A DNA stretch of 64,000 nt from 58-81 sp012729145 (GTDB lineage: Bacteria; Synergistota; Synergistia; Synergistales; Thermovirgaceae): positions 62,001 through 126,000 of the forward strand of contig JAXGIW010000002.1 of NCBI GenBank assembly GCA_040770625.1, read 5' to 3'. A model generated the notes under the pieces. That model saw only the letters and a list, made by a program, of their open reading frames with translations. It was not told the DNA's origin and made no database searches. Positions within the stretch are counted from its first letter, which is position 1. Each line of letters opens with the position of its first letter. The translations under genes and the position numbers were made by a program. Positions 24,917 to 33,185 of this stretch are shown here, in pieces.

Positions 24917-26125
24917 GTGAGCCAGGAGGTTTGGGAGGGGCTTTTTTCTGAAGTAGGGATCAACCTGACGCCGTCCCCGATCAGGGAACTGGTCAAGTAC
25001 ATGAAGAGACCGGGCATGATATCCCTGGCTGGGGGAAACCCCGACCCGGAGATATTTCCTGTCAAGGAGTTTCAGGAAGCGGCGGGGGTTATTTCCGAAC
25101 GGGGCAAGGAGATTCTTCAGTACGGCGGGACGGGGGGATATGAACCTTTAAAGGAATTCATCTCCGGCTGGATGGCACCAAGGATGGGCAGGGCGACCGC
25201 TCCAGAGGAGATGTGCATCACCACCGGTTCCCAGCAGGTCATGGACCTGTTCGCGGCGGTGATGCTTGACCCTGGCGATGTGGTGATCGTCGAGGAGCCT
25301 ACCTATCCAGGAGCCACCCACGCCCTTAAGAACCGAAAGGCCCGTTTCGTAACCGTTCCATGCGACAGCGAGGGAATGAAGGTCGACATGCTCCCGGAGA
25401 TCCTGGAACAGGCCAGAAAGGGGAGAGACAAGGTCAAGTTCATCTATTCGATAGTAAACTTCCAGAATCCCTCGGGGTACACCCTGTCGGCATCAAGGAG
25501 AAAAAAACTTCTCGAGATTGCAGAAACCTTCGGGGTTCCTGTTTTGGAGGATGACCCCTACGGCCATCTCCGTTTCGATGGAGAACATGAGCCAACCATC
25601 TTCTCGATGGACAGAAGCGGTCTTGTGATCTACGCCTGCTCATTCTCCAAGATACTTGCCCCCGGAACCAGGGTCGCGTGGGTTGTCGGCCCCGAGGAAG
25701 TGATCGGCAAGATGATAATGGTCAAGCAGGGCTCAGACCTCTGCACCAGTGTTCTGGCTCAGGGGCTTGTATACGAGTACTGCCGGCTGGGACACATGGA
25801 TTTATTCCTCCCCCGGATACAGGAGCACTATAAGAAGAAACGGGACGCCATGGACGCAGCCTTCCGGGAGTATCTCCCTCCTGACACGACCTACGGAACC
25901 CCACAGGGAGGGTTCTTCTATTGGCTGACCCTTCCCGGGGTCAACACCAGAGATCTCTTTTTCAAGGCCATAGAAAGGAACGTCTCCTTCGTGACGGGGG
26001 ACGCCTTCTTCCCCACTGGAGGCGGGGAGGAACATCTAAGGGCCTGTTTCTCCTATGCCAATGCCGATGATTTTCCTGAGGCGGCGAAACGTCTTGCCCT
26101 CGCCATTAACGACCTCCGTCTTTGA
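24917..26125 (+). CDS. PLP-dependent aminotransferase, LysN/2-aminoadipate type
   Basis: A 402-residue class I/II aminotransferase. N-terminal SPIRELVKYMKRPGMISLAGGNPDPEIFP is characteristic of the LysN/Kat-II/GntR-MocR-like group. The PLP-binding Lys is in YACSFSKILAPGTRVAWVVG (about residue 245); the nucleotide-phosphate contacts include TTGSQQVMDLF and EDDPYGHLRFDG. The family transaminates 2-aminoadipate, aromatic or branched-chain amino acids. In this genome it could deaminate fermentable amino acids to 2-oxoacids. GTG at 24917 follows AAGGAGAG by eight bases. A terminator follows. Confidence 0.9.
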   Translation: MSQEVWEGLFSEVGINLTPSPIRELVKYMKRPGMISLAGGNPDPEIFPVKEFQEAAGVISERGKEILQYGGTGGYEPLKEFISGWMAPRMGRATAPEEMCITTGSQQVMDLFAAVMLDPGDVVIVEEPTYPGATHALKNRKARFVTVPCDSEGMKVDMLPEILEQARKGRDKVKFIYSIVNFQNPSGYTLSASRRKKLLEIAETFGVPVLEDDPYGHLRFDGEHEPTIFSMDRSGLVIYACSFSKILAPGTRVAWVVGPEEVIGKMIMVKQGSDLCTSVLAQGLVYEYCRLGHMDLFLPRIQEHYKKKRDAMDAAFREYLPPDTTYGTPQGGFFYWLTLPGVNTRDLFFKAIERNVSFVTGDAFFPTGGGEEHLRACFSYANADDFPEAAKRLALAINDLRL

Positions 26126-26150
26126 AGGTCTTTCGGGAGTTTTCAACGCA

Positions 26151-26184
26151 GAGGGCCCCTTCCTGTAGGAAAGGGGCCCTCTTT
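26151..26184 (+). terminator. Rho-independent terminator after the aminotransferase
   Basis: Arms GAGGGCCCCTT (26151-26161) and AAGGGGCCCTC (26171-26181) with a 9-base loop, followed by TTTAT. Confidence 0.8.
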
Positions 26185-26247
26185 ATGGCAAAATCATCTA
26201 ATCAGGAGCAGGGGAAAAGCCCGGGATAACAGACAAGGGGTGATCCG

Positions 26248-27450
26248 ATGGGAGTGACAGAGGCCTGTACAGGCGACCGCTTCTCGTTCCGCTTCCCGGG
26301 AAGGGTCTCTTTCGGGGACGGAACTGTTTCGGACCTGCCGGCCCTTTTGAGTGAAATGAAGGCTGAGCACTCCCTGATACTGTCCGGAAGGACCATTTCA
26401 GAAGGCCCCTTAATGGAAAGGGTCAGGGAGATACTGGATCTGTCGGGTATCCGTTACGGGGTATTCAATGGCGTTGAGCCGGAAACACTGGTCGAGATCG
26501 TAAAAGCGGCGGCCGAAGCGGCAAGGGGAGCAGGTTACGATATAATGACAGGTCAGGTTACGATATAATGACAGGTCTAGGTGGAGGGAGTACCATGGAC
26601 CTCACCAAGGTGGCTTCCGTAATGGCCGCAACAGGGGCAGATATCCTTTCCATGGTCGGATGGGACAGGGTGCCCTGCAGGGGACTACCCGCGGTTATGC
26701 TGCCGACAACTTCCGGGAGCGGTCCAGAGGTCTCTCCTGTGGCGACCTTTACCTTTGCCGAGGAGAAGGTAAGGAAGGGGGTGGTCAGCTCCTTCCTGGT
26801 CCCTTATGCAGCCATTGTTGACCCGGAGCTGACCTGGAGCGTCCCCCCGAAGGTGACGGCCGATACCGGGATGGATGCACTGATCCATGCCGCGGAGTCC
26901 TTCCTGTCGGTAAACGCCAACCCCTTTAGCGAAAGCCTTTCACTGGAAACCGTACGAAGAATAGCCTCCTCTCTGAAGGACGATGTGATGGATGGAAGAG
27001 ATGCCGCATCAAGGCGGGGGGATGTCGCTGGGAAGCCTTATGGCCGAAATGGCCTTCGCCACGGCCGGTACTGCGGCTGTCCATGCCCTGGCCTATCCCC
27101 TGGGGGGAGAGTTCAATATCCCCCATGGAGAGGCAAATACGGTTATGCTGAAGAGCGTAATGGAGTTCGACAGGGACCGATGCGCAAAGAAAACGTCCCG
27201 TCTGGCCCGGGCTGTCTCGATGGAGCGTCTGAACATGTCAGATGAGGAAGCATCGGAATACCTGACAGAGTGGATGACAGGAACGGCCAGGAGGATAGGT
27301 GTGACCATAAGGATCAGGGACCTGGGGGTGCCGGAGGACGCCATCCCGACGATGGCCGATGCGGCCTCAAGGGAGGCCAGACTTCTCTCGAACAACCCCA
27401 AAACGATCAATAGAGAGGATATCGATAAGATCTACAGAAGAGCCTGGTAA
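26248..27450 (+). pseudogene. Iron-containing alcohol dehydrogenase, broken by two frameshifts
   Basis: Three overlapping frames together make one Fe-ADH of about 390 residues. Residues from 26248 (FSFRFPGRVSFGDGTVSDLP ... AAEAARGAGYDIMTG) run into TAA at 26566. Conserved sequence continues in another frame from 26568 (GLGGGSTMDLTKVASVMA, PTTSGSGPEVSPVATF, PKVTADTGMDALIHAAE) and returns to the first frame at about 27016 (MSLGSLMAEMAFATAG, GGEFNIPHGEANTVML). The first break is a 23-bp tandem duplication at 26531-26576; the second is one extra base at a run of six G (27016-27021). NAD-binding GGGS and the metal-site His regions remain recognisable. Restart at TAATG (26566-26570) is conceivable, but the second break remains. 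The intact enzyme would interconvert alcohols and aldehydes. Confidence 0.85.
26531..26576. repeat. Perfect 23-bp tandem duplication inside the alcohol dehydrogenase
   Basis: Two identical 23-base copies (26531-26553 and 26554-26576), each starting CAGGTTACGATATAA and ending GACAGGT, lie head to tail. Removing one copy restores the reading AGYDIMTGLGGGSTMD, the expected Fe-ADH nucleotide-binding region. 23 is not a multiple of three, so the duplication shifts the frame. Confidence 0.95.
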
Positions 27451-27496
27451 GGTGATCTTCCGGGCTTGTAATGTGAGAGGGGCGGGATCTTTCAAT

Positions 27497-28267
27497 ATGA
27501 GGATCGTCAGGTTTGCAATCAACGAGGGCAATGATGTTCACTGGGGATCGCTCGAAGACGAAAGGGTCTTCGTTACATCCTCACCTGGTGGAGAAAAGAC
27601 CGGCGGATCCGCACCCCTGGCTTCTGTGAGGCTCCTCGCGCCAGCCTTACCCACCAAGATCGTCTGCGTGGGGCGCAACTACCACGGCCATATCAGGGAG
27701 ATGGGCAACGACGACCTTCCCTTACCTGAAGAGCCGGGTCTCTTCCTGAAAGGCCCTAACTCTCTGGCTGCTCCCTTTTCAGAGATACCCTATCCCCACT
27801 TCACGAACGATTTCCACTACGAGGGAGAGCTCGCCGTGGTGATAGGGAAAAGGATCCTTCCCGGGACGGAACACCCCATCGATCATGTTCTGGGCTACAC
27901 AGCCGGGATCGATCTCACTGCCCGGGACTGCCAGAGACGTGACCTCCAGTGGGTCCGAGGAAAATCGGCCGATGCATTCTGCCCACTGGGTCCATGGATA
28001 GAGACGGGCATAAACCCTGACAGGACCGTGGTCAGGACTTTCGTCAACGGTGTCCTGAGACAGGAGGGGCGGACAGAGGACATGATATTTCCCATTTCGG
28101 TGATCCTGAAATATATTTCGGAATTCATGACCCTGGAAGCAGGGGACGTGATCCTGACGGGTACACCTGAGGGCGTAGGGGAGATATTCTCCGGTGACAG
28201 GGTGGAGGTATCCATTGATGGTCTTGGATCACCCCTGGTAATGACCGTATCCGGGGAGGGTGCCTGA
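27497..28267 (+). CDS. Fumarylacetoacetate hydrolase (FAH) family protein
   Basis: A 256-residue FAH-fold enzyme, similar to 2-hydroxyhepta-2,4-diene-1,7-dioate isomerases, acylpyruvases and oxaloacetate decarboxylases. The N-terminal domain (1-60) is short. The core has KIVCVGRNYHGHIREMG, PGLFLKGPNSLAAP, HYEGELAVVIGKR (metal Glu pair), GYTAGIDLTARDCQ and GDVILTGTPEGVG. The metal ligands Glu-x-Glu and Asp are present. ATG at 27497 is preceded by GAGAGGGGCGGG. It ends one base before the synthetase start, so the two form an operon. The true substrate is unknown. Confidence 0.9.
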   Translation: MRIVRFAINEGNDVHWGSLEDERVFVTSSPGGEKTGGSAPLASVRLLAPALPTKIVCVGRNYHGHIREMGNDDLPLPEEPGLFLKGPNSLAAPFSEIPYPHFTNDFHYEGELAVVIGKRILPGTEHPIDHVLGYTAGIDLTARDCQRRDLQWVRGKSADAFCPLGPWIETGINPDRTVVRTFVNGVLRQEGRTEDMIFPISVILKYISEFMTLEAGDVILTGTPEGVGEIFSGDRVEVSIDGLGSPLVMTVSGEGA

Positions 28268-28268
28268 G

Positions 28269-30383
28269 ATGGCTTGTCCCGCAGCAAGATCCGGCGACCT
28301 GTCGAAACTTCTCTCGCCGCGTTCGGTGGCAGTGGTAGGAGCTTCGGGGAACCTGGAGAGCATATCCGGCCGCCCGGTGAAACTGCTGAAGCGCTTCGGC
28401 TTTAAGGGGAGGGTCTTCCCCGTCAACCCCAACCGTAAGGTCGTAGCGGGACTTGAATGCTTCCCCGATGTACGATCTCTCCCCGAGACCCCAGATGTGG
28501 TCCTGGTGGGTGTAAAAGCCGTTCTTGTGCCTGAGGTCATCGGCCAATGTTCCGAACGGGGCGTCCCCTATTCAATAATTTTCTCCTCCGGTTTCGCTGA
28601 AAGCAATGATCCCGCTGCCCAGGATGATATCCTGGAAAAAGCCAGGTCAGGGGGCATGAGAATACTGGGTCCCAACTGTCAGGGGCTGGTCAACTTTGCC
28701 GACTCCGTCCCGTTGAGCTTTTCAGCTTCCCTTGACAGTGACAGGCGCCCCCTGGGAAGCGTGGCGTACCTTTCCCAGAGCGGCGCCTTCGGATTCGCCT
28801 CCTTTGCCATGGCCGCAGAGAGCGGTGTCGGCTTCAGATATGTAGTCACCACCGGGAACCAGGCGGATCTGGATCTCGTTGATTTTGGGATGGTCTTTGC
28901 CGCCGATCCGGAGGTCCGACTGCTGGTACTCTACATGGAAGGGCTTTCGGATGGGGCAAGGTTCATAGAGATGTTGAGGTTCGCGGGAGAGCGGAATGTT
29001 CCCGTCGCCGTCCTGAAGGTGGGCAAGAGCCCCACGGGGCAGGCGGCAGTGAAAAGCCACACCGCTGTCCTTACCGGCGAGGACGAAGCATGGAGGACTA
29101 TCTTCAGGCAGTACGGAGTTATCGAGATCGAGGATTCCGATGACATAGTGGACCTGGGGAAGATCTTCGGCAGCGGGAAAAGACCAAAGGGGAAGAGGTT
29201 GGCTGTCGTCACTACATCGGGAGGAGCGGGGATCATAATGAGCGACAGGGCATTCGACCTCAAGTTGCAGGTCGATCCCCTTCCTCCCCGGACTCGTGGA
29301 TTGCTGGAGCAGTTCGTACCCCCCTTCGGATCGACACGGAACCCGGTGGACCTCACAGCACAGGTAATCAATGACCCTGGCAATTTTCGCTCATCCATGG
29401 AGACGGTCCTGGGATGCCCGGATGTAGACATGGCAGCAGTTGTCCTTTCCATGATAACAGGGGACTCCGGATCGGCAGTGGCCCGTGACCTTATCGAGGT
29501 CTCGAGGAAGGCAGTGAAGCCTTTGGCCTGCTGCTGGCTTATCAACAGCGAACAGGGCGGGAAGTTCCTGGAGCAGATAAGGGACGAGAAGATACCGCTC
29601 TACGGAAGTCCCAAAAGGTGTGCCTGGGCCCTTGCCAGGCTTGCTGAATGGACGACCAGACCGGCCCTCCCCGCAAGGGCTCCCTCGGACCTGGGAGAGC
29701 CTTTCATGCCGAAGATGCCGGCGGACCTCACCGAGTACGACGCAAAAAGGCTTTTGGCCCGGTGGGGGATCCCGGTGACAAGGGAGATCCTCTGCGCTTC
29801 TCTGGAGGAAGCTCTCTCGGCTGCTGGGGAGATCGGCTACCCGGTAGCCCTTAAGGTCGTTTCGCCCGACATCATACACAAGACCGAGGCTGGAGCGGTC
29901 GCGCTGAGACTGAAGGATGAAGAGGAGCTGAGGAACGCCTATGGCAGGCTCCTTGAAAGATCGATCAAGGCCAGACCGGGGGCCAGGATCAGGGGGGTGC
30001 TGGTGCAGGAGATGGTTACCGGAGGAGTGGAGTGTATGATCGGCGTGAAAAGGGATCCCGTCTTCGGTCCTTTGGTCGCAGTGGGTCTTGGCGGGATCTA
30101 TGTTGAGGTCCTGAAGGATCTCTCTCTGAGGCACGCCCCTGTGGACAGGGCGGAGGCTCGAGGAATGATCTCTTCCCTGAGAGGTTTCCCCCTCCTTTCT
30201 GGTGCCAGGGGGAGAACCCCCAAGGATATTGATACCCTTGCGGCGATGGTCTCCGATATTTCGTTAATGGCCCTTGCTGAAAGGTCCCTTGCTGAACTGG
30301 ATGTGAACCCTGTCTTCGTGCTGGACAGAGGGGAAGGGGCTGTCGCGGTGGACGCAGTGGTCATAAGAGGTTCAGGATCATGA
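28269..30383 (+). CDS. Acyl-CoA synthetase (NDP-forming), acetate-CoA ligase type
   Basis: A 704-residue single-chain enzyme that conserves acyl-CoA energy as ATP: acyl-CoA + ADP + Pi to acid + ATP + CoA. Domains in order: CoA-binding Rossmann (LLSPRSVAVVGASGNLESISGRP, residues 16-38), ligase-CoA domain with the phosphorylated His in AAVKSHTAVLTGED (about 255), and a C-terminal ATP-grasp domain from about 480 (LTEYDAKRLLARWGIPVTRE, GYPVALKVVSPDIIHKTEAGAV). This alpha-beta fusion layout is common in archaea and anaerobic fermenters. ATG at 28269 follows GGGGAGGG by eight bases. plsY overlaps its stop. Confidence 0.93.
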   Translation: MACPAARSGDLSKLLSPRSVAVVGASGNLESISGRPVKLLKRFGFKGRVFPVNPNRKVVAGLECFPDVRSLPETPDVVLVGVKAVLVPEVIGQCSERGVPYSIIFSSGFAESNDPAAQDDILEKARSGGMRILGPNCQGLVNFADSVPLSFSASLDSDRRPLGSVAYLSQSGAFGFASFAMAAESGVGFRYVVTTGNQADLDLVDFGMVFAADPEVRLLVLYMEGLSDGARFIEMLRFAGERNVPVAVLKVGKSPTGQAAVKSHTAVLTGEDEAWRTIFRQYGVIEIEDSDDIVDLGKIFGSGKRPKGKRLAVVTTSGGAGIIMSDRAFDLKLQVDPLPPRTRGLLEQFVPPFGSTRNPVDLTAQVINDPGNFRSSMETVLGCPDVDMAAVVLSMITGDSGSAVARDLIEVSRKAVKPLACCWLINSEQGGKFLEQIRDEKIPLYGSPKRCAWALARLAEWTTRPALPARAPSDLGEPFMPKMPADLTEYDAKRLLARWGIPVTREILCASLEEALSAAGEIGYPVALKVVSPDIIHKTEAGAVALRLKDEEELRNAYGRLLERSIKARPGARIRGVLVQEMVTGGVECMIGVKRDPVFGPLVAVGLGGIYVEVLKDLSLRHAPVDRAEARGMISSLRGFPLLSGARGRTPKDIDTLAAMVSDISLMALAERSLAELDVNPVFVLDRGEGAVAVDAVVIRGSGS

Positions 30384-30967
30384 CGGCTTTTATTTGGGTA
30401 CTTGCCGGCTATTTCTTCGGTTCCATCCCGGCCGGCTACCTGATCATCAAGATACTTCTCGGAAAGGATATCCGGAACCTGGGTTCGGGCAACATCGGGG
30501 CGACCAATGTCTCCCGTTTTGTGGGCAAGGGATGGGGTGTGGGGGTCGCGCTTTTCGACATGGCGAAGGGTGGGCTTGTGGTCCTGGCTGCCCGCCTGGC
30601 AGGGATCCAGGATCCCTGGATACTTGCTCTTTCAGGTTTCGCGGGAGTTTGCGGTCACAATTTCCCTCTCTGGCTCAGGTTCAAAGGCGGCAAGGGGGTC
30701 GCCACATCTTTCGGAGTGGTTTTTTTCTGGAACCCGGTCCCTGCAGCAGCAGGTGGCATCGTGTGGTACCTGGCCATGAGGCTTTCCAGGTATGTTTCAG
30801 TAGGCTCCATGGTATCCCTGGCAACGGTCCCGGTATGGTTCCTTCTGCTCAGGGAGTCCTCGGCCTACGTCTGGACCTCGGCGGCTATGGCCTTGCTTTC
30901 CGTGGTACGTCACCGTTCGAACATCATCAACCTTTCAAGAGGAGAGGAAGGGCGAACAGGATCCTGA
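30380..30967 (+). CDS. plsY: Acyl-phosphate glycerol-3-phosphate acyltransferase PlsY
   Basis: A 195-residue membrane enzyme making lysophosphatidate from acyl phosphate and glycerol 3-phosphate. The three PlsY motifs are visible: GSIPAGYLI, GSGNIGATNVSRFVGK (residues 35-50), and GHNFPLWLRFKGGKGVATS (about 95-113), with VRHRSNI near the end. Five membrane segments are expected. The start overlaps the upstream stop by ATGA (30380-30383), implying translational coupling to the acyl-CoA synthetase. Confidence 0.95.
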   Translation: MTAFIWVLAGYFFGSIPAGYLIIKILLGKDIRNLGSGNIGATNVSRFVGKGWGVGVALFDMAKGGLVVLAARLAGIQDPWILALSGFAGVCGHNFPLWLRFKGGKGVATSFGVVFFWNPVPAAAGGIVWYLAMRLSRYVSVGSMVSLATVPVWFLLLRESSAYVWTSAAMALLSVVRHRSNIINLSRGEEGRTGS

Positions 30968-30992
30968 CAGGACCTTGCCCTGGACCTTATTA

Positions 30993-31044
30993 TTGACGAA
31001 TATTGACCTTAACTTTATAATTTGACTTGTCAAAGAAGGTCAAA
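30993..31044 (+). promoter_or_regulatory. ctsR operon promoter with CtsR boxes
   Basis: TTGACG (30993-30998), 17 bases, TATAAT (31016-31021). A direct heptad repeat GTCAAA-GAAG-GTCAAA at 31029-31044 is a near-perfect CtsR box just after the -10. A second, weaker site (TTGACGAATATTGACC, read on the other strand as GGTCAATATTCGTCAA) overlaps the -35 box. The layout predicts autoregulation by CtsR, relieved by heat through McsB. Confidence 0.93.
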
Positions 31045-31056
31045 GGGGGAAGTGTC

Positions 31057-31536
31057 TTGGCAAGTCTTACAAGGATAATCGAAAAACATATCGAGGAACT
31101 CCTTGAACGGGCCAGCGAGGAATCTGTCTTTCTCAGCCGCAAGGATCTTGCGGAACGTTTCGGTTGTGTGCCGAGCCAGATCAACTACGTCATCAGAAGC
31201 CGCTTCACCCCTGAACGGGGATACATTGTTGAAAGTCAGCGGGGAGGGCATGGGTATATCCGGGTTATCAGGCTTTGCCTGGACATGCCAGAGGCAAGAG
31301 CGAACCACATTGAGGAACTTGTGGGCGACACCGTTAATGAACAGGATATCAGGAGGATCCTTGCCAACCTTCAGCACAGGCAACTGATCACTGCCAGGGA
31401 AAGGCTCCTGATAGAGGTTGCAGCAAGGTTTCAGGAAGAGATCGGCAGGGATCTGCTGGATCTTTCACCCTACAAGAGGGATTCTCTCCACGCGGAGCTT
31501 CTCAAGCGGTTGTTGCGCAGCCTGGCTCTGGGATAG
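31057..31536 (+). CDS. ctsR: Transcriptional repressor CtsR
   Basis: A 159-residue repressor of class III heat-shock genes. It starts MASLTRIIEKHIEELLE from TTG at 31057; an upstream TTG at 31027 lies inside the CtsR box and is rejected. The winged HTH is clear as SRKDLAERFGCVPSQINYVIRSRFTPERGYIVESQRGGHGYIRVIRL, where the GGHGYIRV wing contacts DNA. The C-terminal domain (about 85-159) mediates dimerisation and is the site targeted by the arginine kinase McsB. First gene of the ctsR-mcsA-mcsB-clpC operon. Confidence 0.97.
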   Translation: MASLTRIIEKHIEELLERASEESVFLSRKDLAERFGCVPSQINYVIRSRFTPERGYIVESQRGGHGYIRVIRLCLDMPEARANHIEELVGDTVNEQDIRRILANLQHRQLITARERLLIEVAARFQEEIGRDLLDLSPYKRDSLHAELLKRLLRSLALG

Positions 31537-31547
31537 GTCGAGCCGCC

Positions 31548-32084
31548 ATGAAATGCGAAAGGTGCGGAGCCAGGGAAGCTGAAGTCCACATCAGGCAACA
31601 AAAGGGCAAGGAGATAGCGGAATTCCACCTTTGCCGCCAGTGCGCAGAGCATATGGCAAAGGAGGGTCTGATCCCGGATATATCCTTCGAGTTGCCCATA
31701 GACAGCTTCCTCTGGGGGCTTCTCCCCGGCCATGGGCCAAGCCACCCTGGACCCGATATGGCCCCATCAACGACTGGTGATATGGTTTGCGGCAGTTGCG
31801 GACTGGACCGCTCATCCCTGAGGAGATCCGGCAGGTACGGATGCCCCGACTGTTTCAAGGCGTTCCATGAAGATCTCGGTCCCCTTCTCAGAAAGATCCA
31901 CGGATCGGAGATCCATAGAGGAGCAAGACCCGGGAACGCATGTGGGAATGATACTTCTCCCGAAGAGATCGAGTCTCTCAGGACAGAACTCAAAGATGCG
32001 GTGGAGAAAGAGGAGTATGAAAGGGCCGCAGTGCTCCGGGACAGGATCCGGGAGATAGGAGATCTTCATGAAGGCAGGAGCTAG
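31548..32084 (+). CDS. mcsA: McsA, zinc-finger activator of McsB
   Basis: A 178-residue protein with Cys pairs at both ends of its N-terminal half (MKCERCGAREA, CRQCAEH, CGSCG, CPDCFKAF), forming two zinc fingers. A UVR motif at the C-terminus (LRTELKDAVEKEEYERAAVLRDRIREIG, residues about 148-175) matches McsA. It stimulates the McsB kinase. The stretch SHPGPDMAPSTTGDM between the fingers is a flexible linker. It overlaps mcsB by 17 bases. Confidence 0.95.
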   Translation: MKCERCGAREAEVHIRQQKGKEIAEFHLCRQCAEHMAKEGLIPDISFELPIDSFLWGLLPGHGPSHPGPDMAPSTTGDMVCGSCGLDRSSLRRSGRYGCPDCFKAFHEDLGPLLRKIHGSEIHRGARPGNACGNDTSPEEIESLRTELKDAVEKEEYERAAVLRDRIREIGDLHEGRS

Positions 32085-33135
32085 GGAGATCGCCGACAGT
32101 CCCCTGGAGTGGGTAGGGGGGAAGGGCGAGCACTCGGGCATGATCCTGTCCAGCCGCGTCAGGCTTGCCAGGAACCTAAAGGGGCACGTATTCCCATGGA
32201 GGGCTGATAAAAAGGAACTATCGGTGTGTTCCGAGAGGGTGCGATCTTCCATTCGTTCAGAGGACTCCCTCAAGCCTTTCAGCATATTCGAGGTCGATGC
32301 CCTTGACCCGCTTTCCAGGGGTGTTCTCATAGAGAAACACCTGATCAGCCCTGCCCTTGCAATGGGAGGTCCCGGCAGAGGGGCTGCCGTGGACGGACGG
32401 GGGATCGTCTCCATCATGATCAACGAGGAGGATCACGTCCGTATCCAGGCCATCCTCGGGGGTATGAGCATCCATGAGGCCTGGAGGATCGCCAGGTGCA
32501 TGGACGAGCTCCTGGAGAAACTCGATTATGCCTTCCACAGCAGATACGGCTTCCTGACGGCCTGTCCGACCAACGTGGGGACGGGGCTCAGGGCCTCGGT
32601 AATGATCCACCTTCCTGCCCTGACCCATCTCCGGAGAATGGGCAAGCTGGCCGTAGACTGCGGCAAGATAGGCCTTACCGTCAGGGGGATGTTCGGTGAG
32701 GGGAGTGATTCACCGGGGTCGCTCTACCAGATCTCCAACCAGGTCACCCTTGGTCAGACCGAAGAAGAACTCATCGAGAAGGTCTCCGGGGCTGCCCTCG
32801 GACTGGTACGTCAGGAGGAGGGAGCCAGGGACCGGATCCTCTCCGAAAGGGGCCCGGGCCTGGAGGACAAGGTCTGGAGAGCCTGGGGTCTTCTGAGATT
32901 TTCAAGGGTGATCGAGGCCAGGGAAGCCCTGGAGCTTCTCTCCCTGGTAAGGATGGGTTCCGAGATGGGCATTCTTCCCCAAGTCAGGGTGGCAACCCTG
33001 AACGCACTGCTCCTGGATATCCAGAAAGCTCATATTCAGGCAAGGTCAGCCACTGAACTATCGCCGGAGGAGATCGGCAGGAAGAGATCGGAAGTACTCA
33101 GGAAGGCTCTGGCAACTACTGGAGGCGAAAGCTGA
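32068..33135 (+). CDS. mcsB: Protein-arginine kinase McsB
   Basis: A 355-residue phosphagen-kinase-fold enzyme that phosphorylates arginines, marking proteins for ClpCP and inactivating CtsR. Motifs: SGMILSSRVRLARNLKGHVFPW (residues 23-45), TACPTNVGTGLRASVMIHLPAL (about 170-191, containing the family Cys), and SLYQISNQVTLGQTEEELI. Length is near that of Bacillus McsB (363). ATG at 32068 lies inside mcsA. Confidence 0.96.
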   Translation: MKAGAREIADSPLEWVGGKGEHSGMILSSRVRLARNLKGHVFPWRADKKELSVCSERVRSSIRSEDSLKPFSIFEVDALDPLSRGVLIEKHLISPALAMGGPGRGAAVDGRGIVSIMINEEDHVRIQAILGGMSIHEAWRIARCMDELLEKLDYAFHSRYGFLTACPTNVGTGLRASVMIHLPALTHLRRMGKLAVDCGKIGLTVRGMFGEGSDSPGSLYQISNQVTLGQTEEELIEKVSGAALGLVRQEEGARDRILSERGPGLEDKVWRAWGLLRFSRVIEAREALELLSLVRMGSEMGILPQVRVATLNALLLDIQKAHIQARSATELSPEEIGRKRSEVLRKALATTGGES

Positions 33136-33185
33136 TCGCGGGGTCGTTCAGGTCATTCCTTCAATAAACCATGGAGGTTCAGAAC

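Noticed and set aside
26248..27450. Programmed frameshifting in the alcohol dehydrogenase
   Set aside because: The first break is a perfect 23-bp duplication and no slippery site with a stimulating structure is seen; mutation is simpler.
31027..31056. Upstream TTG as the ctsR start
   Set aside because: It lies inside the CtsR box and just after the -10; TTG at 31057 with GGGGGAAG matches family N-termini.
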